The position numbers and the translations under genes are program-made. 64,000 bases of DNA from Argentina anserina (Eukaryota > Streptophyta > Magnoliopsida > Rosales > Rosaceae), in the NCBI RefSeq assembly GCF_933775445.1, contig NC_065877.1:27032001-27096000 (forward strand), read 5' to 3'. Under the pieces are notes generated by a model. The model saw only the letters and a program-made list of their open reading frames with translations, was not told the DNA's origin and made no database searches. Position 1 is the stretch's first letter. Each line of letters starts with the position of its first letter. Shown here one piece after another: positions 46,285 through 56,268 of the stretch.

Positions 46285-46360
46285 TTTATCAAAGCAAAGT
46301 TATGTGTCTTCATGCGTCGACAACATTTTTATTAAAGCAAAGTTGAGTGTCTTCTTGCGT
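46285..46360 (-). repeat. Two 33-bp direct repeats, 43-bp period
   Basis: 46285-46317 and 46328-46360 share AAAGCAAAGTT and GTGTCTTC.TGCGT, with about four mismatches in 33 bases. Their position just upstream of the TATA box suggests a duplicated enhancer. Confidence 0.75.
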
Positions 46361-47167
46361 TAGCAGCTTCTCAGTTCTCCATTTGATTTATTATGTTGAG
46401 ATGAGCTTCGTCATCAAAATCAAATGAATCATCTGATCCAAAATCTTCTAGAACTGATTTGAGATCCGAATCATATATATGAACTTTTTCCTCATGCTTT
46501 ATTTTTTTCTAGCCAAGTAGTTGTGGCCAAAGTGCAGTCAATTTCTTTTCTTATTAAGGACTTAAAGAAATCACAATTATGAGGGAGAGGATGGTCATAA
46601 TAAGTAACCATAATATTTTCTCCGCTTGCTATGAGACTTGCACTATGAAAGCACACTTGTCACTTATCAATAGCTTTTTCAGTACACAAGAACTGATAAT
46701 TTTTAGGTCTGGCTTCTTTTTTATTGGATAAAAGGAGTCAACTTTGTGGCATACGCATGATCTTCACTTGTTTATGAGCGAAACAAGCTGTGCTACCAGC
46801 TATGGCGGATCTAACCGATGCTCAGGATATTAAGAGGTTTTTGGTCCTCTATTAGAGTTTCTTGAAGAGTTTCAACATCTCTTCTGACATAATATATTCT
46901 TCTCTGTACTTGATAAATGGTATCCCAGTATCATGGACTAGTTCTAATAAGCTTATTTCTAAAATTCTCTAGCTTTCTTAATTTTTTTCTTTTCTTCTTG
47001 CAATTCTTTATAAGTTATTTTCCAAAATGCTAAATAGCTAAGTCGAGTATTAACTGATTCAATAGTTTCAGATAAAAAATAAATGTTTACCTTTAAGTAC
47101 AAAGGTTAGATCTTAGCTGCATAATATCAAAATAAACAAACATAATTATGGGTCACTACGCTCCGTT

Positions 47168-47316
47168 TAACGGTGTTAACGGTTCCATATATCAAAGTGA
47201 TATAAGGTTTCAAACTTGAGATACCCTTTTGATATTTATGAAACTTGAGATACTAAGTTTAGAATGGGGAAAAGTGAGATACTCTTTGTATCATTATCCC
47301 TTAACTCTATTATTCA
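47168..47316. repeat. Inverted partner of the 44812-44965 repeat
   Basis: See the entry at 44812. This copy ends GTATCATTATCCC at its right side, mirroring AATGATAC on the left copy. Confidence 0.55.
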
Positions 47317-47920
47317 TTTGGCATTGTAGAAATTAATCTTGTTATAATCGATGACATGGTATTGAAAGTCAGTCCGTAACGAGCTTGCCGCAAAATTAAC
47401 TTCTAGTAATGTTGCGGCATCTACCAACTAGATTCGGATTGCATGTTTAACATGTTTATGGTTCTAGATGCGAGCCGAGAATTTGTTTTTCACTCGGGCT
47501 AAGCTATGGCGGTGTTTGTAGTTAGAGATTTATAGGTGTTCTTTGAGGTGGATTTTTCCCATCTTTTTGAGGAAATGATAGTTATATTAACTAGGTAGGA
47601 TGCACGTACATCATAAGTTGTTTTGAACTTAAAAAAATATATAGTGACAGAGCCACCCATAACAAGCATCAAACATATGACAAACACCTTCATTATGGAT
47701 TACACAAAAAAAAGAGATTTAAACTACCAATTACAAACCGAACATTCAATTAAACCCCTATAGAAAATATCATTGTCGCCTAAGGATCTCCATGGTGTAC
47801 AACAAATAATATCCATAGTAGAACAGAAGGATTCACACCCAGTAACAAAGGTAAGAGTAAGAGATTTAAGCAATCTCTTTACTCTTATTAGTAAGACTAA
47901 TTGTTACTCCACCTGCAATT
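47317..47920. other. Intergenic, nothing recognised
   Basis: Mixed-composition DNA with short chance frames. No termini or RNA genes seen. Confidence 0.45.
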
Positions 47921-48830
47921 CTAAGAGAAACACACAACGGAACGGGACCCTGACTTCGTAGTCTTATTGGTCTTCTTATTTTGACATCCCAAAGGCCTAC
48001 AAACTTTCAGTTTCAAAGGAATGATAGGCTCATCCATCTCTGTATCAGAGCCCTCAAACCCCATTGAAAGGATTGGACTTGATTTCCCTCCAGAGACTTT
48101 CCCACCATCCAGATGATCATGAACCGGCCTAATCCCTTCAGCCAAACCCATACTAGCAAGCCCAGCGGCCCATTTAATCCCCAAGCTACAGACCGACTTA
48201 GTCAACCCTAACCCAACACCCCTATCGGTCCACCCTAGTTTGAAACTAGGGTTTTTGGCTGAGAAAACCGGAGTAGAAACATAGTCTGATGGCACCTCTC
48301 CGATTTTCCCCTATTGCACCCTTGTTGCAACCGACGGCGGATTAGGTTCTATGACTGCTGACCCTAGTGAGTCTCCCATCACTGGCCCCGGCAATCCAAC
48401 CAAATTAGCATCCTCCACAAAACTGGACAACACGAATTCCTCCGGCGTTACCGTTGCCAAAACAAAGCCTTTGTCACAAGCACCTTCGCCATGCCCCAAA
48501 AAACACTTAGAGTAGATGCCATGACACTTTTTGTGATGAATTTTCAACAAAACTGAAAATTCCGGCGAAAAGTTAAACCATCGGCGGGCCAAGATCCTCC
48601 GACAAACATCATGAACAATCCAAACCCGTTGTATCAGATCCTTAGGGTTCACCACCTTCGAATCCACCTCCACAAACACACCAAGTTCAGCCCCGAGTCG
48701 GTTGAGAGTTTCCTCCTTATAGATATTGATCCTTAAACCCTTCACAGCTACCTAGAGCTCTAAATGATTGAGCGCCGCCACATTCAACGGACTAAGTCCA
48801 TCATAATCTGTCAGCACTATCATTTGGTAA
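47921..48830 (-). pseudogene. LINE-type ORF1 remnant (DUF4283 / CCHC zinc knuckle)
   Basis: Reading the minus strand from about 48830, a frame with one in-frame TAG near 48750 continues into VKGLRINIYKEETLNRLGAE, QRVWIVHDVCRRILARRWF and the knuckle-like KCHGIYSKCFLGHGEGACDK. This order (DUF4283-type RNA-binding region, then zf-CCHC_4) is found in plant non-LTR retrotransposon ORF1 and derived 'zinc knuckle' proteins. The knuckle keeps Cys, Cys, His, Cys spacing only approximately. After a stop near 48305 a second frame (48295-47921) gives a basic, Gly/Ser-rich tail. No endonuclease or reverse transcriptase follows, so this is a 5'-end fragment, not a functional element. Confidence 0.75.
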
Positions 48831-49111
48831 CTTAGTAGTTTATGTGAACTGGAGAATAAGCTATATTTTCCGTGACGACAATCAGGTTGGTGATGCTCAT
48901 GCTAATGTTGGCGTTTTGTGAGATGTTATTTAGTGGGATTGTACTCAATCTACATCTTATATATAGTGAGCCACTTTAGTAGGGATCATTTAGATATTCA
49001 TAATTTTAGGTATTGTCTTCTAATTACAAAATAAGGAAAATTGTGTAGTTTGCTAATCCTACTTCTATTATGTTGTACCAATGTTTCATTAAATAAAATT
49101 TCACTTTCTTG

Positions 49112-49693
49112 TAGAGGTGGATTCATGATTCAATGTCTAGGTGGTCTTGAAAAATCTTAATTAAAAAATACATCGCTATGTCGATACTAAATAAAACGTA
49201 TATTATATATAAATTTTTGACATTTGGAAAAATTAAGAACCATCTTAAACTCCGTCTAATATATAGCTAATGAGAAAAACATTTTCTGAAAACTACTTAT
49301 AAAATAATTTCATTTTAGGTATTGAATAAGGCTACTAAGACAAACACAAGAGGAATCTACTATTAATAACTTACTATGATTTACAGAATTAGAGCTAACC
49401 TAAAAAACTAAGGCTAAATCCTAAACGGTTTTAATCAGCCACAAAAGAGGGGGAAGCCTATTGTCCAATTTGGATGATTGTGGGTAGAAAAATTTCTAGC
49501 ATTGAGAAATAAAGAACTAAAAAAAAAAAGATGAGAGAATGTTAGAACTTGGAGTCAAACTGTAGGGGGGTAGAAGTTAGTAATCACACTTAACTAAGCT
49601 GACCAAATATTTAATTATCTATACTAACAAATATATTTCCAACATCTCAGTTGGGCATGAGCCCTACCAACCCATAGGCTACATCCGCGTCTG
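49112..49693. mobile_element. Non-autonomous hAT element
   Basis: The ends TAGAGGTGGATTCATG and (reverse complement of the right end) CAGACGCGGATGTAGC are diverged CAGNGGCGGAT-type termini. Flanks CTTTCTTG (49104-49111) and CTTGCTTG (49694-49701) match at 7 of 8. The subterminal GGGCATGAGCCC palindrome (about 49654) resembles subterminal repeats of this group. 582 bp, no coding capacity. Confidence 0.8.
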
Positions 49694-49701
49694 CTTGCTT
49701 G

Positions 49702-50242
49702 GCCGAGTCTTTTTAAGAAAAAGTACAAACATGAGATTAAGCCATAAGTTTCCAGGTTACGTCATATCTACTAGTTTACATTTTGAAGTTCAGCTTTATA
49801 CGAATTTATAGTGGCTGAAACTTCTTGTGATAAAGAGAAATTGCCGAACAAGAGCTTTCTATGTTACGTGAACAAAGGGGAAGATTCCGTGGTAGATTAC
49901 ATTTTAGATTTTGTTTAGTGTATCTAACCTTACACAGCTTAATTGGAAAACTGTAACAGCCAGTTACTACTTACTACGTCATTCAAGGCTAGCCAAAGCA
50001 GCGAAGCAGCATCTTGCACATTTGTTATGTGAAAATGACTATGGATACAATTTGGCAATTTGGCAATTTGGCATGGTACGACCACAATTTTCAATATCGG
50101 AAGTTCGAAACATATAACTATATGAACTTATGAAGGTTTCCTTTTAAGATAATGTAGGTAGCAAAAGATTATCTCATGAATCATGATGCAAAGTCTTCAC
50201 AGCCAGCAAACCCAAAAAAAATTCAAAATAACGAAAAAGAAC
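49702..50242. other. Intergenic, nothing recognised
   Basis: A 68-codon frame (49911-50117) shows no domain. The 3' flank of the tRNA gene begins at the right edge. Confidence 0.45.
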
Positions 50243-50323
50243 GACGCCTGAGAGATTCGAACTCTCGCGGGGAAACCCCATGTACTTAGCAGGCACACGC
50301 CTTAACCACTCGGCCAAAGCGTC
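50243..50323 (-). tRNA. tRNA-Ser (anticodon GCU), second identical copy
   Basis: Identical over 81 nt to the gene at 34766-34846: same cloverleaf, anticodon GCT and long variable arm. It has its own TTTTT Pol III terminator just beyond the 3' end. The flanking sequences of the two copies are unrelated, so the duplicated unit was the tRNA gene or has since eroded to it. Confidence 0.96.
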
Positions 50324-50852
50324 ATCTGTTGATACCTTCCACAAATAATGATTATATCTACTGTTGGAGAAGAACTTCATTAACCACCATAACAAGAAGC
50401 TCATGGCCTGAAATGTGAAGAACTCATGCATTACTCGTCATAAAACAAAGTGTTTTTTTTTTGGGTACATTGATGGTTTAGGGTACAACTGTAAGCCATG
50501 ATGATCAAGTGATCAACTCCTTTAGGTTACTGCACTTGATTGCTTCAAGATCCAATGGCTGGGAACATTGACGACGTACGTCAGAAGCATCAAGATGGGG
50601 AGTTTCGAGACTGGCTGTTTCAATCTTGTAACTATAATCGTCCCATTGGTATATATCTTGGTGTAAGTAAAACTTGCTTTAGGTTAGCAAATCCAATGAG
50701 TCGAAAATGGTTTATGTTGTAACAGAATAACAGAATCTGAGATCTAAGATCTGAAGGGAAGGACATATAGTGATATAGAAAGCATATATGCTGTTGACAA
50801 TATGCTAAAATCAACAAAATGCAAGCGCAGCTCTTTTAGGCAACTAAAATAG
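50324..50852. other. Intergenic, nothing recognised
   Basis: AT-rich DNA between tRNA-Ser and the F-box relic. Short chance frames only. Confidence 0.45.
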
Positions 50853-51068
50853 TTAAATCTGTGTTCCGGATGCAGTTCGTGGAGATTTTTTCAAAGATTG
50901 ATCAACTCTAGAGACAGATTCATAATCCGAACCACTTAATGAAGGAAGATTCATGTAAGAGATCGGGAGTGTCCTCGACGTGATTTTCAAACGAACTGAA
51001 TCTTTTGGAGGCAACCGGAGGAGGATTTCCAACATACGGGCTTCCGGCAACTGTGATATCCGATCCAT
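50853..51068 (-). pseudogene. F-box protein N-terminal fragment
   Basis: A 71-codon frame starts MDRISQLPEARMLEILLRLP followed by PKDSVRLK, a typical F-box opening of the F-box/FBD/LRR kind that binds SKP1 in SCF ligases. After about 40 residues similarity stops and the frame closes. No LRR or FBD domain follows on the minus strand. It is most likely a truncated gene or a dispersed fragment. The first ATG fits the family start, so a very short product cannot be excluded. Confidence 0.6.
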
Positions 51069-52364
51069 TGGGTCGATTTCTAGTGTTGAAAAACTAAGCC
51101 TTGAAAGGGTGCATCAAATCAAAGAGCTATGCTCGGGTTTATAATGGCCCTATTGGGCCTGCATACTATTTCTCCTAAGAAATAATGCCATCCTTGTATT
51201 AACTATTTAACTTGACACACACCGAATTATCATTGGGAGAAAAAAAAATGATGAACAAACTTAACTTTTGTCTTCTATTTTGGTGTAGATTCCTATATAG
51301 AGCTGTAGAGTGTACACTAGCTTTAGCCAAACCACACCCAGTCACCCAAATCGTTAAAAGATTGATATTCTATGCTTCCCCAGAAATCAATCATATATTG
51401 AGATATATGAAGACAAGCAAGAATGCATCATGTGGCCAATTTTATACACAACATATTAGGGATTTAGGGATCAATGATTGAGTACATATAACATAAAACA
51501 CAAGTGAAAGACAATTATCTTATTCAGTATTGGATTAGGTAAAGAGATATTTCAATTAAGGAAGCTAGGTAGCTAGGTAGCTCGGCGGGTACATAACTGG
51601 TGGAAGAATTTTGTAATTAGATGCAGATATGCCTCTTAACTTATTAGATAGCTGGGTTGTATTTGTTCCTGTTCTTTCTAGGAAGTTGGCCATCATTTCC
51701 AAAGAAAAAGACACTCCATTTCCTTATACTATATTTGCTTTCAACCTAGTTGGTGATCATAACTAGTATTTTGACCTCCTCCAATCTAGCGCTAATTAAC
51801 TCAAAGATATAAATACTACATGCTTATTAGGAAGATATGGGTCGTCACGGAAAATAAATCGTTCATTATATAACTGACTTCTGATTTGAGTCGTGTTTTA
51901 TGTGCAACTGTATATGTTTGAGGTTTAATATTAAACTGATTAGGCCTATAGACCAATTCTCCAATTGGGAATATATCCTGTGTCACTTTTCTGAAAAATG
52001 GGGATATATCAATGATTGAGTTAGCTAGGGATATGGTGGATGGGCGGGTCTTTTTGGTCGAACATGGGGTTATGAACGATGTCTCATTCATTATTGAAGC
52101 AACTGCAGGGCCAACTGGTTGTTATGTAAATTTGTCCATGCCACTTCATGGATGCACTGAACTGATGCACAAGATCCAATGCTCCATAACATAATCTTCA
52201 TATTCTTCATCAGTTTGGCAGAGATTCACAGAGGAAGTAGCAGTGCTTTGAAGCCTGTCTGTCTATTCCATTCCAATACCGCTATCTTAGTTGTCACTGC
52301 AGTGTTCTGCCACAATTGAGTTATGAAGACGTCTTTCCATTTCTGGGATCCCAGCGGGAGTTTG
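51069..52364. other. Intergenic, nothing recognised
   Basis: An 89-codon frame (51212-51481) ending in YASPEINHILRYMKTSKNAS is unassigned and may be an old exon relic. The rest has no supportable features. Confidence 0.4.
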
Positions 52365-52500
52365 TCTATGGTGCAGCGCTGCATACCATATATATTGAAT
52401 TAGACGGTGGATAGAGAGTGTTTTGAAATGCACGTGAGGTATGTGAAATGTATGGCCGGTGAATTAGGAACGCTGTACGCATATAGTGCTGCACCATAGA
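52365..52500. repeat. Small MITE-like inverted repeat
   Basis: The ends TCTATGGTGCAGCGCT and (reverse complement of the right end) TCTATGGTGCAGCACT differ at one base over 16 and enclose 136 bp. The terminal pattern is that of a short TIR transposon. The flanks show no clear target duplication, so the superfamily is open. Confidence 0.65.
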
Positions 52501-53115
52501 ATTTTCAATCCACCAAAAATAGAGTTAGAAAAGTAAGAAACATTTATGCTTACATAGGCTTTTTGAGTCACTTCATCAAGCATATAACTTCCTTGACAAT
52601 CAAGTTACTGAACATGTGAATCTGACTTGATAAGATAAACTCATATAGTGAAAGTTAATGAGTATGATTGATTTTAACAAGCATTGAAACGAAGGTCTAA
52701 ATAGAAAAGGCTTTCATTATCGAATTTAGAGTTTATAGTGTAACATCAAAACTTCCATTGTCGAGAAATTTTATTGAGCGTGCACAAATAAACCATAATT
52801 GAAATTACACCAACTAACTAAAGATCAAAATTTTAACCAAGTTCTACAGAATCTTACACCCTTCATTTCATTATTAACATTACCAGAGGTCATGAGTTAT
52901 GACAAATATAAGATGTTAATGAAAGAGAAAGCTACCTTTCAGAAAGTAAAATTAAACTTCTGTACGTATCCGATTACTAAGTACAGCTAAATTAGGCATC
53001 TAACCTCAACTAATTTCTTTTTTGGTCACCCTTCTGGGTTCTTATTTTTCATCAATTGAGATTTTGTAACTTGCCATTGTAACTTTCCCAAGTTTCACTT
53101 CCATATTCTTTTTTC
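52501..53115. other. Downstream flank of the DUF1677 gene
   Basis: AT-rich. Probably includes the 3' UTR near 53000-53115. Nothing else recognised. Confidence 0.45.
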
Positions 53116-53625
53116 TCACTCTACGCCAGTCAGAGCAGGAAAGCAACTCCCGGATCTAGTAAGCCCCGGGCGGCCACCTATCCTCACCGGACTACTCGGA
53201 GTAGAATTCGAACCCCTAGGAGAGTCCAAACTGCGCCGGAGAATCTGTCTCATGGCAGATATCAAATGAATGGTAGGGTTCAAAGGAGGTCCTGATGCCT
53301 TAAACTTCTTGCAGAAGTTCATATGAGTAGCCATAGCTTCTTCGGTGCTAAGTAGCCTCTCAGACCTCACAATCTCATCTTTGATAGCCTCAGAACACAA
53401 CCCGCAAATCCAATGGCCCATATTTCTCTCCCGGACATGTACAATATAGGCTGGGGTGCACTCCTCTGTTAGCCCACAGCAGTCGCACTTTGCAGACTCA
53501 ATCTCTGATTGAGGATTGAGCTTTGGCGCTGCTGCTTGGCTTTCTTGGGCTGATAGACCTCCCATAGGGTCACTGATTATAGTTGCAGACGTTGCCAATA
53601 ACCCTGAAAATGATAACAAAGCCAT
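53116..53625 (-). CDS. DUF1677 family protein
   Basis: A plant-specific small protein of unknown function. The conserved core begins at IESAKCDCCGLTEECTPAYI and continues WICGLCSEAIKDEI, RLLSTEEAMATHMNFCKKF and HLISAMRQILRRSLDSP. The paired CXXC-like cysteines (CDCC, CGLC) suggest zinc binding. The Ser/Pro-rich C terminus is typical. Length is 169 codons from the ATG at 53625. The start is uncertain. A splice-acceptor-like TTATCATTTTCAG ends just inside the frame (about 53605), and the familiar N terminus SATIISDPM is preceded here by ACG rather than ATG. Translation may instead start at 53565 (MGGLSAQES). All alternatives keep the conserved core. Confidence 0.85.
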   Translation of the reverse strand: MALLSFSGLLATSATIISDPMGGLSAQESQAAAPKLNPQSEIESAKCDCCGLTEECTPAYIVHVRERNMGHWICGLCSEAIKDEIVRSERLLSTEEAMATHMNFCKKFKASGPPLNPTIHLISAMRQILRRSLDSPRGSNSTPSSPVRIGGRPGLTRSGSCFPALTGVE

Positions 53626-53628
53626 CAA

Positions 53629-54420
53629 TTACATGAAGAAACTGGAACAGGGTTTTCTCTATTTATGGTTCTTAATGTTGGCAAAGACAAAAAAAGACTT
53701 ATGCTACATGTATGTAAATTTTGTAGTTTCGCAGATTTCACAATCCAAAGAAACAAATTTTGGAACAGATGACCTGGAAATCACACGTACCAAGCTGCCT
53801 GTTCCAGTTTCACAGTTGATTTTCTGAAATTTCTATCTAACAGAAAAGTGAGAACAGAGCAAGACAATTTTGAATAGACGATAACTAAAAGCTTTGAATT
53901 ATTACCAGTAGAAGCAGATAAAAATGAATCTCAGTACTTCGATTTCTTTCTACTTCTTCTGTGAATTGGGCTTTCCTTCGGTTGGTCCTTTATCGTTCTT
54001 TTTCCCCGGCTCCTTCTTCAACCTTCTCTTCCTCCGTAAAGAAAATGTCAAACATCAAAACCATTTCGGAGAACTGAACTGATATACTTCAACCTCAGCT
54101 TTCCAAACAAGCACCCTCTCTTTCTCGAACTCGGAAAAGCCAAGCTAAGCTCTTTCCTGAGCAAGACTCGTACTTCGATCCTTCTTTGAGTTGTTTCTCT
54201 GTTTTGATGCTTCTTGCAGAAACCCAGATCTTTTTATGAGCAAAAAAGGGGGAGAGAGTTTGGTTTAGGGTTGGTTTTCTTTTTTGGTTTGTGCTGGTTC
54301 TCCTCCACCGAGATCTTATATGGAATAGTTATGCTGTTAGAGAGAGAGATGCAGAAGAAGAAGAAGAAGACAGAGGCCAAGTTTCTAGAGAGAGACCCAA
54401 TGATTGAAGGTTTCAAGGGA
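53629..54420 (-). other. 5' flank or UTR of the DUF1677 gene
   Basis: The minus strand is CT/GA-rich from about 54420 down to 53930, with a CTT run at 54347-54371, a common 5' UTR composition in plants. An intron ending at about 53605 would fit. Frames on the plus strand (54214-54468) are mirror images of these simple repeats. Confidence 0.4.
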
Positions 54421-55103
54421 AAGCCGAATTATATTTTCCACGTCAGCAGCATTGGCTGTCAGAGATAGATTTCTGACCGTTGATTATTTGGATTGCCAGC
54501 TAAGCATTATCGTGTTTTCAGACTTCTTTTTACCCAATATGTTCTGTTTGGACTGGAATAAATTTTTTTTCCAATGTTTAGTTATATACCCACCAATCGG
54601 TGCCACCCACGTGTGAATCAACGTGTAAGGCATAATTTGTTTTTTTATATTTGTTTCTTTTTGTTATGCCATGGACTTCACAAGTCTTTGTTTTTTTTGG
54701 CCAAGAAATTTCTATAATTTAATAAGTTTAATAAATTAAATATTTGTCACATTTTATATTTTACAATTAAAAGTAATTTTATCTATCGCATTTCAAATTT
54801 AATCAATATATCATTTAACTCTCGACAATTTTTTCTATTCCGTCAAACGTATTTGTTATCTCATTAACATGACAAACATTTAATGTTAAAATGACAAAAA
54901 TACCTCATTAGAAATCAATTTTATTCTTATTTTTTTTCTTAATCTTTTTTCCTAACACTTTTATTCAATCATAGTCTTATGCTCATTAGTTGACATTACA
55001 GGGGATTTCTTCTGATGAAACACTAATGAAAACTTTAAACATTTTATCTTGATAGTATTAATGTTATATCACATATATATATATATATATACATATTTTC
55101 TCA
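54421..55103. other. Intergenic, nothing recognised
   Basis: AT-rich sequence ending in a (TA)n run at about 55072-55091 next to the foldback MITE. Confidence 0.45.
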
Positions 55104-55483
55104 GGTGTGGAGGTCCGTTCTAATGATTTTGGTATGGATCTCCATTTTTGCACCATTGTTTTTATTGAATTTTCTCATATCCACCGTCTAGTGTATATAA
55201 TATTGTATAGATCATCTCTGCAAAATTTCAGCTAATTTGGTAATCGATAAGGCCCTCAAATTTGAAAAAAAAAATAGACAGACTCATGAACCGTTCATGT
55301 TTTTAAAAGAGAAACACAATTTTGAGGGCCTTAACGATTACCAAATTGGCTGAACGTTTACAGAGATGATCTACACAATATTATTTATATACTAGACGGT
55401 GAAAATGAAGAAATTTAATCGAAAAGTAGTGTAAAAATAGAAAAATCCACACCAAAACCATTGGTGTAAACCTCCGCAACCAA
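55104..55483. repeat. Foldback MITE, ~160-bp arms
   Basis: The left arm (GGTGTGGAGGTCCGTTCTAA...) pairs with the right arm ending TAAACCTCCGCAACC. Shared blocks include CACCGTCTAGT, TAGATCATCTCTG and AATTTGGTAATCG.TAAGGCC, around a loop at about 55270-55318. Flanks are TA runs, so a 9-bp TATATATAT duplication is possible but not informative. It shares loop motifs with the foldback at 23.7 kb. Confidence 0.8.
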
Positions 55484-55844
55484 AAAGGCCTATATATATT
55501 ATGAATTTTGACATTTTGTGTTGTTGACATTGTTAATTATAATAATTTTTTGCTGTGCTTAAGATGATTAAAGAAAAAAAAGAGAAAAAACAAAAGAATT
55601 AGAAAATTAGTAAATTGATTTGAATTGGGGATATGTAAGTCATTTTAAAAACTTAATGGAATATTCTAACAATCAACTAACGGAATATATAAGATCGTCA
55701 GTAAATGTGAGTTTAAGGAATATAACAATTTAATTTGAAAGTAGAGGGACAAAACTGTTTTTAGGTGTAAAATATAAAGTGTCACAAGTATTTAATCTAA
55801 TTTATTTGTTTAATAAAAAATGTTGTCTGCACGGTCGTGTATGT

Positions 55845-56268
55845 AGATAAAATATTTCAATCATCCCGGAGAATTATATGAAAATGTCCAGTGATCATCT
55901 TTTTCAATCACTGTGTGACACTTATGATTTAATATAAAAAGATCATATTTAAGTTATTTTAACAAAGACTATTTTGTGTTTCTTTATAAAACCGTACGCC
56001 CTACGTATACTCTAATATCATAAACTCTAAAACCTTACACTCTAAAACCCTAAACCATAAATCTGAAATCTTAGTTCAAAATTATTAATACCCATGAAGA
56101 TCATTTCACAACTAATAAAAATATGTAAAATGATAATTTTGGTATAATAAATTCACGGGTCAAAATATAACAGATGAAGAGAATCACTGGACATTATCAT
56201 GTGGTTATCTATGATGATTAAAAAAAATTCGTGTAAGCATATGTTGAAATTTTATCATTTAAAATGAC
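55845..56268. repeat. Candidate MITE with inverted ends
   Basis: AATGTCCAGTGAT near 55888 recurs inverted (ATCACTGGACATT) near 56183. The outer ends GATAAAATATTTCAA and (reverse complement) GATAAAATTTCAACA also match. The middle contains CTCTAAAACCCTAAACC, which looks telomere-like but is too short to be a telomeric array. No target duplication assigned. Confidence 0.45.

Larger units (their letters stand above)
45748..46840 (-). other. Decayed virus- or retroelement-like segment: coding remnant and promoter-like leader
   Basis: On the minus strand, 46840 to about 46370 contains coding-like sequence broken by stops and shifts. It includes an acidic C-terminal-looking stretch with SVLEDFGSDDSFDFDDEAH, after which the frame closes. 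Directly downstream come two 33-bp direct repeats 43 bp apart (46328-46360 and 46285-46317). A strong TATA box follows (TATAAAAG, 46199-46206), then a long apparently non-coding stretch to the hAT insertion. End of coding, enhancer-like repeats, TATA, long leader is the layout of a pararetrovirus intergenic region or of an LTR. I cannot identify the coding part and saw no reverse transcriptase, so the class is undecided. Confidence 0.4.

Noticed and set aside
56010..56060. Telomere-like CTCTAAAACCCTAAACC
   Set aside because: Only one true CCCTAAA unit with degenerate neighbours inside a MITE-like repeat; not an interstitial telomeric array.
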